Source of the DNA: Kumtagia ephedrae
GTDB lineage: Bacteria; Pseudomonadota; Alphaproteobacteria; Rhizobiales; Rhizobiaceae
Direction: 5' to 3'
DNA: 64,000 nucleotides
Assembly: GCF_003012745.1 (NCBI RefSeq)
Contig: NZ_PXYK01000016.1
Span: forward strand, 62,001 to 126,000
Every line of letters begins with the position of its first letter. Within the stretch, counting starts at the first letter, position 1. A program made the position numbers and the translations under genes. This document shows, piece by piece, positions 56,620 through 64,000 of the stretch. The notes under the pieces are model-generated. The model worked only from the letters and a program-made list of their open reading frames with translations. It ran no database searches and had not been told where the DNA came from.

Positions 56620-57822
56620 ATGGCAAGCGGCATCAAGGACAAGGTCGTCATCCTCGGCATGGGCTGCACCGCGTTCGGCGAGCGCTGGGACATGTCGTCC
56701 GACATGCTGATGGCGGAAGCCTTCGCCGAGGCGCTGGCGGATGCCGGAATCGACAAGGGCCGGATCGAGGCGGCGTGGTTCGGCTCGGCGCTGGACGATT
56801 TCAATGTCGGCAACTCGGCGATCCCGCTCGCGACGGCGCTGCGGCTGCAGAACATCCCGGTGACCCGCGTCGAGAACATGTGTGCCACCGGCACGGAGGC
56901 GCTGCGCGGCGCCGTCTACGCGGTCGCCGCCGGCGCGGTCGACGTCGCCATGGCCCTCGGCGTCGAGAAGCTGAAGGACACCGGCTTCGGCGGCCTGCCG
57001 ATCCGCACGAAGGGCTCGGTCAACGACCTTTGGATGCCCTACGGGTCGTCGCCCGGTACCTTCGCGCAGCTCGCCGGCGCTTATCGCGCCAAGCACGGCA
57101 TTGCGGCCGCCGATCTCAAGCGCGGCATGGCGCATGTGAGCTGGAAGAGCCACCAGAACGGCGCGAACTCGCCCAAGGCGCATCTGCGCAAGCCGGTCGA
57201 GATGGACGCCATCCTCAATGCGCCGATGATCTCCGACCCGCTCGGTCTCTACGACTGCTGCGGCGTCTCCGACGGCGCCGCCTGCGCCATCGTCACCACG
57301 CCGGAGATCGCCAGAAGCCTCGGCAAGTCTCCCGCCGATCTCGTCGCCGTGAAGGCCCTGCAGGTCTGCACCTCGAACGGCTGGGAGAGCCAGTACGGGG
57401 AATGGGACGGCGCCTCGGTGCGCAACACGAGGGTGGCCGCCGGCCGCGCCTATCTGGAGGCAGGCATCAGGGATCCGAAGGGCGAAATCGGCATGACGGA
57501 GGTGCATGACTGCTTCTCCATAACCGAGCTGGTGACCATGGAGGATCTCGGCCTCTCCGCCGAGGGCCGTGCCACCTTCGACATCCTCGACGGACGCTAC
57601 GACCGCGACGGCGCCATCCCCGCGCAAGTGGACGGCGGGCTGAAATGCTTCGGCCATCCCGTCGGCGCCTCGGGCCTGCGCATGGCCTACGAGGTGCACG
57701 CGCAGCTTCTCGGCCGCGCCGGCCAGCGGCAGCTCCGCCAGATCGATTTCGGCCTGACCCACAATCTCGGAGGGCAGCCGTCCAACTCGGTCTCCTCGGT
57801 TGCGATCTTCGGGCGGCTCTGA
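56620..57822 (+). CDS. thiolase (SCP2/acetyl-CoA acetyltransferase type)
   Basis: A 400-residue thiolase with nucleophile Cys88 in VENMCATGTEALRG, the HDCFSITE histidine motif and GGLKCFGHPVGASGLRM with catalytic His. SCP2-type thiolases paired with DUF35 proteins cleave bulky beta-keto or aldol CoA esters, as in steroid side-chain and ring breakdown. It starts 4 bases after the DUF35 fusion gene, so the two probably form a complex. Confidence 0.9.
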   Translation: MASGIKDKVVILGMGCTAFGERWDMSSDMLMAEAFAEALADAGIDKGRIEAAWFGSALDDFNVGNSAIPLATALRLQNIPVTRVENMCATGTEALRGAVYAVAAGAVDVAMALGVEKLKDTGFGGLPIRTKGSVNDLWMPYGSSPGTFAQLAGAYRAKHGIAAADLKRGMAHVSWKSHQNGANSPKAHLRKPVEMDAILNAPMISDPLGLYDCCGVSDGAACAIVTTPEIARSLGKSPADLVAVKALQVCTSNGWESQYGEWDGASVRNTRVAAGRAYLEAGIRDPKGEIGMTEVHDCFSITELVTMEDLGLSAEGRATFDILDGRYDRDGAIPAQVDGGLKCFGHPVGASGLRMAYEVHAQLLGRAGQRQLRQIDFGLTHNLGGQPSNSVSSVAIFGRL

Positions 57823-57834
57823 GGAGGAGAGATC

Positions 57835-58287
57835 ATGGCTGGACGCTGGTTCGAAGGATTTTCCGAAGGCGAGGTGATCGAGCACGCCACCCGCCGCACC
57901 GTGACCGAAACCGACAACGTGCTCTACACGACGATGACGATGAACCCGGCGGCGATCCATCTGGATCACGACTATTCGTCGAAGACGGAATTCGGCAAGC
58001 CGCTGGTCAACTCGGTGTTCACGCTGGGGCTGGTGGTGGGGCTGAGCGTGGGCGACACGACACTCGGCACCACCGTTGGCAATCTCGGCTTCGAGGACGT
58101 CAAGTTCCCGAAGCCGGTCTTCCACGGCGACACTATCCGCGCCGAGACCGAGGTGCTGGCCAGGCGCGAGAGCAAATCGCGGCCGACGCAGGGCATCGTC
58201 ACCTTCGTCCACCGCGGATTCAACCAGCGCGGCGAGGTCGTGTGCGAATGCAGGCGGCTCGCCCTGATGATGAAGGCGCCGGCATGA
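57835..58287 (+). CDS. MaoC family dehydratase
   Basis: A 150-residue single hotdog domain with [33 protein letters not shown], the MaoC/hydratase-2 Asp-His active site. Together with the CitE-like gene that overlaps its stop, it resembles the pair itaconyl- or mesaconyl-CoA hydratase plus citramalyl/malyl-CoA lyase. GAGGAGGAGA precedes the ATG. Fourth base overlap (ATGA) with the next gene. Confidence 0.87.
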   Translation: MAGRWFEGFSEGEVIEHATRRTVTETDNVLYTTMTMNPAAIHLDHDYSSKTEFGKPLVNSVFTLGLVVGLSVGDTTLGTTVGNLGFEDVKFPKPVFHGDTIRAETEVLARRESKSRPTQGIVTFVHRGFNQRGEVVCECRRLALMMKAPA

Positions 58288-59159
58288 GGCTGACGGCGCT
58301 TCTCTTCGTTCCCGCCGACTCGGACAAGAAATTCGAGAAAGCGAAGTCCGTCAGCGCCGACGGACTGATCCTCGACCTCGAGGATTCCGTTGCCCCGGCC
58401 GGCAAGGCAGCGGCGCGGGACATGCTGTCCGGTTGGATCGACGCCGCGAACGGCCCGCGCGACTGGTCGTTCTGGGTTCGCGTCAATCCGCTGGACAGCG
58501 GCCTGACCGCGCAGGACCTCGCCGCGGTCGTCCGCCCCGGCCTCGCGGGCATCGTCCTGCCCAAGGCCAATGGCGGCCACGACCTCGCCCGGGTCTCGGA
58601 GATGATCGATCCGCTCGAGGACGCGGCCGGCATGCCGCGAGGCAGCGTCGGGATCATCGTGGTGGCGACGGAGACGGCCGCGGCGATGTTCAACCTCGGC
58701 TCCTATGCACCGGCCCATCCACGGCTGGCGGCGCTGACCTGGGGCGCCGAGGATCTGGCGGCCGTCGTCGGCGCCACGGCGAACAAGGAAGCAGACGGCG
58801 AGTGGACGCGGCCCTATCAGCTCGCCCGCTCGCTCTGCCTGTTCGCCGCGGCCAATGCGGAGGTGCCGGCGATCGATACGCTTCATGCCGATTTCCGCGA
58901 TCCGGAAGGACTGGAGGCCGCCTGCCGGGTATCGCGCCGCGACGGCTTTTCCGGCCGCCTGGCGATCCACCCCGATCAGGTCGCCGTCATCAAGCGGGCG
59001 TTTGCGCCGAGCGAGGCTGACCTGGCCCTGGCTCGCCGCATCGTCGCCGCCTTCGCGGAGAATCCGGGTCTCGGCACGATCGGGATCGACGGAAAGATGG
59101 TCGACATTCCCCATCTGAAGCAGGCGCGGCGCGTGCTTGCCTCCGTGGGGGAAGGGTAG
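58284..59159 (+). CDS. CitE/HpcH family CoA lyase
   Basis: A 291-residue TIM-barrel enzyme: [31 protein letters not shown], substrate-binding Arg in [11 protein letters not shown], metal-binding Glu in [11 protein letters not shown] and Asp in [13 protein letters not shown]. CitE-like proteins split or form malyl-, beta-methylmalyl- or citramalyl-CoA, giving acetyl- or propionyl-CoA and an oxo acid. The overlap with the MaoC gene suggests hydration followed by cleavage of a C4-C5 dicarboxyl intermediate. Confidence 0.88.
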   Translation: MRLTALLFVPADSDKKFEKAKSVSADGLILDLEDSVAPAGKAAARDMLSGWIDAANGPRDWSFWVRVNPLDSGLTAQDLAAVVRPGLAGIVLPKANGGHDLARVSEMIDPLEDAAGMPRGSVGIIVVATETAAAMFNLGSYAPAHPRLAALTWGAEDLAAVVGATANKEADGEWTRPYQLARSLCLFAAANAEVPAIDTLHADFRDPEGLEAACRVSRRDGFSGRLAIHPDQVAVIKRAFAPSEADLALARRIVAAFAENPGLGTIGIDGKMVDIPHLKQARRVLASVGEG

Positions 59160-59169
59160 GGAGGTTAGC

Positions 59170-60345
59170 GTGTCCAGGCCGGCAGAAGAGCGCGAAGACC
59201 TGATCAACTCCATCCGCGACGGCGTGCGCGGCGTGGTCCGCCAGTTCGACGCGGATTACTGGCTGGAGCGCGACGAGGACGGGCGCTTTCCCGACGAGTT
59301 CCACCGCGCCATGGCCGACGCCGGCTGGCTCGGCATCACCATGCCGGAGGAGCATGGCGGCTCCGGCCTCGGCGTCACCGAGGCGGCGATCATGATGCAC
59401 GAGGTCGCCGGCCACGGCGGCGGCATGGCGGCAGCCTCCTCGGTTCACATCAACCTGTTCGGGCCGCATCCGATCGTCGTGTTCGGCACGCATGAGCAGA
59501 AGTCGGAATGGATCCCGCGGCTGGTCGCCGGCGAGGACAAGGTCGCCTTCGGCGTCACCGAGCCAGACGCGGGCCTCAACACGACGCGCATAAAAACCTT
59601 CGCCGAGAAGGTGCCGGGCGGCTACCGGGTCAACGGCCAGAAGGTGTGGACCTCCACCGCGCAGGTGGCGTCGAAGATCATGCTCTTGACCCGCACCACC
59701 CGCTACGAGGACTGCAAGCGCCCGACCGACGGCATCACCATCTTCTATACCGATCTCGACCGCTCGAAGATCGAGGTGCAGCGCATCCCCAAGATGGGCC
59801 GCAAGGCGGTGGATTCGAACGCCATCTTCATCGAGGACCTGTTCATCCCCGACGAGCATCGCATCGGCGAGGAGGGCAAGGGCTTTTCCTACATCCTCCA
59901 TTCGCTCAACCCCGAACGCGTCCTCGTCGGCACGGAAGCGGTGGCGATCGGCCGCGACGCGCTCGCGCGTGCCGCCAGATACGCGAAGGAGCGCATCGTC
60001 TTCGACCGGCCGATCGGCATGAACCAGGGCATCCAGCATCCGCTGGCGGAGAAGTGGATGTACCTGGAATCGGCCTGGCTGATGCTGCTCAAGGCGGCCG
60101 AACTCTACGACGCCGGAAAACCCTGCGGGGCGGAGGCCAATGCCGGCAAGTTTCTGGGCGCGCGCGCCGGCTACGAAGCCTGCCTGCAGGCGGTGCTGAC
60201 GCATGGCGGCTTCGGCTACGCCAAGGAGTATCACGTCGAGCGGCTGCTGCGCGAAGTCACGGTGACGCGCATCGCGCCGGTCACCGAGCAGCTCATCCAG
60301 AGCTTTATCGCCGAGAAGGTGCTGGACCTGCCGAAGAGCTATTGA
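59170..60345 (+). CDS. acyl-CoA dehydrogenase
   Basis: A 391-residue flavoprotein with GWLGITMPEEHGGSGLGVTEAAI, FGVTEPDAGLNTTRIKTFAE, NPERVLVGTEA (Glu at the LCAD/IVD helix position) and LTHGGFGYAKEYHVERLLREVTVTRIAPVTEQL. The Asn in place of Asp in the usual GSD motif is noted. Starts with GTG behind GGGAGG, 10 bases after the CitE gene; member of the seven-gene plus-strand operon from 55185. Confidence 0.9.
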   Translation: MSRPAEEREDLINSIRDGVRGVVRQFDADYWLERDEDGRFPDEFHRAMADAGWLGITMPEEHGGSGLGVTEAAIMMHEVAGHGGGMAAASSVHINLFGPHPIVVFGTHEQKSEWIPRLVAGEDKVAFGVTEPDAGLNTTRIKTFAEKVPGGYRVNGQKVWTSTAQVASKIMLLTRTTRYEDCKRPTDGITIFYTDLDRSKIEVQRIPKMGRKAVDSNAIFIEDLFIPDEHRIGEEGKGFSYILHSLNPERVLVGTEAVAIGRDALARAARYAKERIVFDRPIGMNQGIQHPLAEKWMYLESAWLMLLKAAELYDAGKPCGAEANAGKFLGARAGYEACLQAVLTHGGFGYAKEYHVERLLREVTVTRIAPVTEQLIQSFIAEKVLDLPKSY

Positions 60346-60417
60346 CCGCGCGGCCGGACGACGGAGGGACACTCCGCGCCGGCTGGACCAGGCGGGCATG
60401 AACGAACGGAGACACGC

Positions 60418-61332
60418 ATGGGCGTTATGGACGGCAAGGTGGCGCTGGTGACGGGCGCCGCGCGCGGCGTCGGCAGGGCGGTGGCGCTGGAGATGGCGCG
60501 CGCCGGCGCGGCCGTGGTGGTCAACGACCTCGGCGTCTCGCTGAGCGGCGAGGGCGGCGGCGACGCCCAGCCGGCCGAGGAAGTGGTCGCGGAGATCGCC
60601 GCAATCGGTGGGCGCGCGATCGCCAATTACGGCTCCGTGGCGAGATGGGACGATGCCCAGGCCATGGTGCGCGCCGCCATCGACGCATTCGGCCGCATTG
60701 ATGCGGTCGTCAACAATGCCGGCAATCTGCGCGACGTGCTGTTCCACAAGATGACGGAGGAGGATTTCGACGCAGTGGTCGGCGTCCACCTGAAGGGCAC
60801 CTTCAACGTGTCGCGGGCGGCGGCACCCTACTTCAAGGAGCAGGGCGGCGGCGCGTATGTGCATATGAGCTCCACCTCCGGCCTGGTCGGCAATTTCGGC
60901 CAGGCCAACTATGCCGCCGCCAAGCTCGGCATCATAGCCCTGTCGAAGTCGATCGCGCTCGACATGCAGCGCTTCAACGTGCGTTCCAACGCCGTCGCCC
61001 CCTTCGCCTGGACGCGCATGGTGTCGTCGATCCCCACCGACACGCCGGAGCAGCAGCAGCGCGTCGAAGGGCTGAAGAAGCTGGTGCCGGAAAAGGTCGC
61101 CGCGCTCTGCGTCGCGCTGTGCTCGGATGCCGCGGCCGGCGTCACCGGCCAGATATTCGGCTCGCGCAACAACGAGATCTACCTGTTCTCGCAGCCGCGG
61201 CCGATCCGCACCGCCCACACCGCCGACGGCTGGACGCCGGAGGCGATCATCGAGCGCGTCATCCCGCAGTTCCGCAACGACTTCTACCCGCTGCACCGCT
61301 CCGGCGAGGTGTTCACCTGGGATCCGGTCTGA
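60418..61332 (+). CDS. MFE-2-type 3-hydroxyacyl-CoA dehydrogenase (SDR)
   Basis: A 304-residue SDR: VALVTGAARGVGRAVALEMARAGAAVVVNDLGVSLSGEG, VVNNAGNLRDVLFHKMTEEDFDAVVGVHLKG, SSTSGLVGNFGQANYAAAK. The VNDLG and long inserts are typical of the dehydrogenase part of peroxisomal multifunctional enzyme 2. It oxidises (3R)-hydroxyacyl-CoA. GGAGACACGC precedes the ATG. Its stop overlaps the start of a hydratase-2 gene, so the MFE-2 modules are split but coupled. Confidence 0.9.
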   Translation: MGVMDGKVALVTGAARGVGRAVALEMARAGAAVVVNDLGVSLSGEGGGDAQPAEEVVAEIAAIGGRAIANYGSVARWDDAQAMVRAAIDAFGRIDAVVNNAGNLRDVLFHKMTEEDFDAVVGVHLKGTFNVSRAAAPYFKEQGGGAYVHMSSTSGLVGNFGQANYAAAKLGIIALSKSIALDMQRFNVRSNAVAPFAWTRMVSSIPTDTPEQQQRVEGLKKLVPEKVAALCVALCSDAAAGVTGQIFGSRNNEIYLFSQPRPIRTAHTADGWTPEAIIERVIPQFRNDFYPLHRSGEVFTWDPV

Positions 61333-62183
61333 TGGCGTTCGATCCGGATCGTCTACGCAACTGGGATTTCGGCGAGCAGCGGCAGTCCTACACGGCCCGC
61401 GACGCCATCCTCTACGCGCTGGGCGTCGGCCTGCCGATCGCGCCGGGCGAGAGCGATGATCTCGACTTCCTGCTCGAGGATCGGCTGCGGGTGCTGCCGT
61501 CCTTTGCCGTGACGCTCGCCACGCCCGGCATGTGGCCGAAGAACTCGACGCTGGAGATCGGCTGGGTCAAGGTGCTGCACATGGCGCATGCGGCGCGCTT
61601 CCACCGCCCGCTGCCGCCGCAAGCCGAAGTGGTGAGCCGGGCCGCGATCACCGAGCTTTACGACCGGGGCGCCGACAAGGGCGCGGTCTGCGTGCTCAGG
61701 CGGGCTGTGACGGACGCGGCCGACGGCGCGCTCTACTGCACCATCGACCAGACGGTCGCCTTGCGCGGCAATGGCGGCTTCGGCGGAGAACCGCTGCCGA
61801 AGGCGGAGCGGCCGAAAATGCCGGCGCGGGCGCCGGATCATGCCGAGAGCGTCGCGACATCGGCGCGCGCCGCGCTGGTCTACCGGCTGTCGGGCGACAC
61901 CAACCCGCTGCATGCCGACTACGAGGTGGCGCGCAAGGCCGGCTACGACCGACCGATCCTGCAAGGGCTCGCCTCCTACGGCACCGCCTGCGCGGTGGTG
62001 CTGCGCGCCTTCTGCGGCGGCGATCCGGCCCGCCTGAAGGCGCTCGACCTGCGGTTTTCCGGCGTGGTGATGCCCGGCGACCGGCTCGACTTCGCCTGCT
62101 GGCAGGAGGAGGGACGTGTGCTGTTCGAGGCGAAGGTCGGCGATCGCACGGCGATGGACCAGGGCGTGGCCGAGATCGGTTGA
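61332..62183 (+). CDS. MaoC-type (R)-specific enoyl-CoA hydratase 2
   Basis: A 283-residue double-hotdog protein with the hydratase-2 motif YRLSGDTNPLHADYEVARKAGYDRPILQGLASYG near residue 180 and an N-terminal MaoC_N half starting MAFDPDRLRNWDFGEQRQSYTARDAILYALGVG. It makes (3R)-hydroxyacyl-CoA from enoyl-CoA, the substrate of the overlapping upstream dehydrogenase. Start and stop share one base (TGATG). Last gene of the operon. Confidence 0.92.
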   Translation: MAFDPDRLRNWDFGEQRQSYTARDAILYALGVGLPIAPGESDDLDFLLEDRLRVLPSFAVTLATPGMWPKNSTLEIGWVKVLHMAHAARFHRPLPPQAEVVSRAAITELYDRGADKGAVCVLRRAVTDAADGALYCTIDQTVALRGNGGFGGEPLPKAERPKMPARAPDHAESVATSARAALVYRLSGDTNPLHADYEVARKAGYDRPILQGLASYGTACAVVLRAFCGGDPARLKALDLRFSGVVMPGDRLDFACWQEEGRVLFEAKVGDRTAMDQGVAEIG

Positions 62184-62248
62184 GGCGCGGCGTGCCGGTA
62201 GGGCGGCCGGTTACACTCCCCTCGCGGCAGGGTATCGCATGTGGGTCT

Positions 62249-62390
62249 ACCCCCACCCCTAACCCCTCCCCTCAAGGGGGAGGGGAACTTTGCGGCCGCC
62301 ATGCCCGCGCGACACCGTCGAGGATTGACGCCTTGCGGTGACGCCAACCAGTCCCCCTCCCCCTTGAGGGGAGGGGTTAGGGGTGGGGGT
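62249..62390. repeat. palindromic intergenic element, copy 2 (142 bp)
   Basis: Outer arms ACCCCCACCCCTAACCCC and its reverse complement enclose a core homologous to the core of copy 1 at 46033, in the opposite orientation (shared segments such as TTTGYGGCCGCYATGCC). No coding capacity. It lies between convergent genes. Confidence 0.85.
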
Positions 62391-62426
62391 CCTAGCCGAC
62401 GACGGGACGAAATCGACAGCGACCCG

Positions 62427-63572
62427 TTACGCGAACTCCCTGCCCAGCATGTGACGCGCGATGATCATCTTCATGATCTGCGGCGTGCCGTCGGCGATCA
62501 TCTGGCCGAGCACGTCGCGGTAGCGCTGCTCGACCGGGAAATCCTGGGTGTAGCCGTAGTGGCCGTGCAGCACGAGGCAGTCTCGGATGACGTCGGCGCA
62601 GAGTGCCGGGCCCTCAGCCTTGCACATCGCCGCCTCGGCGGTGTGCGGCAAGCCCTGGTCGCGCAGCCACAGGGTGCGGTAGCAGAGCCAGCGCAGCATC
62701 TCGAGTTTCGCCTTCGCCTCGGCCAGCGGGAACGACACGCCCTGGTTCTTCGAGATAGGTTGGCCGAAGGCCTGTCGGCCCTTCACGTAGTCGACCGTCT
62801 CCTCCAGCGTCTGCTCGGCGGCGCCGAGGCACATCAGGCCGATCAGGGCGCGGGTGTAGTCGAAGGTCTGCATCACCTGGGTGAAGCCGGCATTCTCCGG
62901 CCCGATCATGTTGGCGGCCGGGATGCGCACGTCGTCGAGGAAAAGCGAGCCGCGCACGATGCCCCTGCCGCCCATGTCTTCGTAGCGGCTCTTCGACAAT
63001 CCCGGTGAATCGAGCGGCAGCAGGAAGGCGGAGACGCCCGCCGCCTTCTTCTCCGGCGCGGTCCTGGCGAACAGGATCGCCGCGTCGGCTGCCATCAGCA
63101 GGGTGATCGCCGATTTCTCGCCGTTGACGACGAAATGGTCGCCGTCGCGCACGGCGCGGGTGCGGATCGCCGCGGCGTCGGAGCCGCAATGCGGTTCGGT
63201 CAGGCAGACGCTGAGGATCTTTTGGCCCGCCGCCAGCGGCGCCAGCCAGGCGTCGCGGATGTCCGGCGAGGCGAAGCGGCCGATTATGTCGCCGGCGAAA
63301 CAGGCGTTGAGGATGCCGTAGCAGACGTTGAAGTCGCCTTTGGCGACCTGCTCGATCGCCAGTCCGGCCTCCAGATAGGAGAGGCCGTTGCCGCCGAGTT
63401 CCTCCGGCACGCGCAGGCCGAAGACGCCCATCTGGCCGAGTCGCGGCCAGATCTTTGCCGGGAATTCGCGGTTGCGGTCCCAGCGCGTGTAATGGGGCGC
63501 AAGCTCGGCCCTGGCGAAGGCGGCAAGCGACTGCTGCAGGATCCGCTGCTCGTCCGTCAAGGCGAAATCCAT
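62427..63572 (-). CDS. acyl-CoA dehydrogenase (Asp at the MCAD base position)
   Basis: A 381-residue flavoprotein starting MDFALTDEQRILQQSLAAFARAEL. CLTEPHCGSDAAAIRTRAV and VLHGHYGYTQDFPVEQRYRDVLGQMIADGTPQIMKMIIARH are present. The usual MCAD Glu (EGT) is Asp (DGT) and the LCAD/IVD Glu is Thr, so the active base is unusual; a role on a cyclic acyl-CoA is possible but unproven. ATG 63572 behind GGGGAG was chosen. Paired operator sites lie just upstream. Confidence 0.9.
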   Translation of the reverse strand: MDFALTDEQRILQQSLAAFARAELAPHYTRWDRNREFPAKIWPRLGQMGVFGLRVPEELGGNGLSYLEAGLAIEQVAKGDFNVCYGILNACFAGDIIGRFASPDIRDAWLAPLAAGQKILSVCLTEPHCGSDAAAIRTRAVRDGDHFVVNGEKSAITLLMAADAAILFARTAPEKKAAGVSAFLLPLDSPGLSKSRYEDMGGRGIVRGSLFLDDVRIPAANMIGPENAGFTQVMQTFDYTRALIGLMCLGAAEQTLEETVDYVKGRQAFGQPISKNQGVSFPLAEAKAKLEMLRWLCYRTLWLRDQGLPHTAEAAMCKAEGPALCADVIRDCLVLHGHYGYTQDFPVEQRYRDVLGQMIADGTPQIMKMIIARHMLGREFA

Positions 63573-63588
63573 CACTCTCCCCAGAAGA

Positions 63589-63615
63589 TATGCAAACGTA
63601 CGAAATGCTAGCCAA
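63589..63615. promoter_or_regulatory. candidate operator k, paired sites 15 bp apart
   Basis: TATGCAAACGTA (63589-63600) and AATGCTAGCCAA (63604-63615, 9 of 12), centres 15 bp apart, immediately upstream of the acyl-CoA dehydrogenase gene. Confidence 0.6.
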
Positions 63616-63748
63616 TCAAAAGGCGTGGCGCAATCCGACGAACGTGAGTCTTGCTTACTTGATGATCGTCGGCGGGCTCCTATTTCGCATTGAATGGCAA
63701 TAAAACGCCGGAGGGAGCATGATCCTTGACGACGTGATTATAACTTAG

Positions 63749-63760
63749 TACGCTAGATAA
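63749..63760 (+). promoter_or_regulatory. candidate operator l over a promoter
   Basis: TACGCTAGATAA (9 of 12). A -35 TTGACG at 63726-63731 with a 17-base spacer would put the -10 (TACGCT) inside this site, upstream of the benzoyl-CoA-reductase-like gene. Confidence 0.5.
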
Positions 63761-63793
63761 CATAGTTCCGGTTGGCAGCGTGGAGCGACCCCC

Positions 63794-64000
63794 TTGGAGC
63801 ACGTCCTCACCCAGATGAAGCAGGCGGCGCAGGCGCCGATGGACTACGCCGCCCAATGGAAGGCGCGGACCGGCAGGCAGGTGATCGGCCTGCTGCCGAT
63901 GCATTTTCCGGGCGAGCTTGCCCATGCCGCGGGCTGCCTTCCGGTGATCCTGCAGGACGACGAGGAGCCGATCACGATCGGGCAATCCAACGTCTTCAAC
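63794..64000 (+). CDS. 2-hydroxyacyl-CoA dehydratase / benzoyl-CoA reductase subunit family protein (3' truncated)
   Basis: The first 69 codons are visible. YAAQWKARTGRQVIGLLPMHFPGELAHAAGCLPVILQDDEEP is the N-terminal domain of the family that includes HgdB and BcrC/BadD; the Cys in AAGCLP is at a cluster-binding position. These proteins carry an iron-sulfur cluster and use an ATP-driven activator to pass low-potential electrons to an aromatic or 2-hydroxyacyl-CoA. The start is TTG 63794 with GGAG 8 bases before; ATG 63815 has no site. The rest of the operon is outside the window. Confidence 0.8.
   Translation, partial: MEHVLTQMKQAAQAPMDYAAQWKARTGRQVIGLLPMHFPGELAHAAGCLPVILQDDEEPITIGQSNVFN

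Overview
The window looks like a chromosomal stretch of a GC-rich alphaproteobacterium of the order Hyphomicrobiales (Rhizobiales), probably Phyllobacteriaceae-like. The evidence is the gene content and order (rpmE next to an ABC exporter; rpmF, mtgA and ispA together; a 6S RNA upstream of the 5-formyltetrahydrofolate cyclo-ligase gene; DUF992 and META-domain genes) and intergenic palindromes of the type common in rhizobia. No rRNA, tRNA, CRISPR array, prophage or transposase gene was seen.

Positions 1-28,000 are mostly housekeeping or conserved genes: the end of an M48 protease, DUF992, ribosomal proteins L31 and L32, an ABC exporter, an amidohydrolase/FAD-dehydrogenase/ketopantoate-reductase run, M32 carboxypeptidase, TerC, a YmdB-type phosphoesterase, 6S RNA, a MoxR ATPase with its CoxE-like VWA partner, MsrB with an unusual N-terminal extension, MtgA, IspA, a hybrid histidine kinase, a lytic transglycosylase and IspG. 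Three type II toxin-antitoxin modules (VapBC-like at 4.2 kb, HigBA at 13.5 kb, FitAB-like at 16.6 kb) sit in or between these conserved groups.

From about 28.3 kb to the right edge almost every gene acts on a CoA thioester. There is an acyl-CoA ligase, five acyl-CoA dehydrogenases, a kinase/dehydrogenase pair of the 4-hydroxyacyl-CoA type, an AMACR-type racemase, a branched-chain-amino-acid-type ABC importer, several crotonase-fold enzymes including a BadI-like ring hydrolase, a BadH-like dehydrogenase, a 2,4-dienoyl-CoA-reductase-type SDR, two PaaI-type thioesterases, a beta-keto acid cleavage enzyme, a Cat1-type CoA transferase, a thiolase paired with an apparently non-catalytic thiolase-fold/DUF35 protein, MaoC, CitE and split MFE-2 modules. 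At the very end a benzoyl-CoA-reductase/2-hydroxyacyl-CoA-dehydratase subunit begins. The set resembles a pathway that activates, dehydrogenates and hydrolytically opens an alicyclic ring, as in cyclohexanecarboxylate or benzoate degradation, but it is larger and in a different order. The substrate cannot be told from sequence.

Nearly every transcription unit in this island has upstream an AT-rich 12-bp palindrome close to TAYGCTAGCRTA, often with a weaker copy whose centre is exactly 15 bp away. A MarR-family regulator of the BadR kind is encoded in the middle (47,981-48,508) and is the natural candidate to bind these sites. The island also carries several long palindromic repeats; two of them (46.0 kb and 62.3 kb) are homologous copies in opposite orientation.
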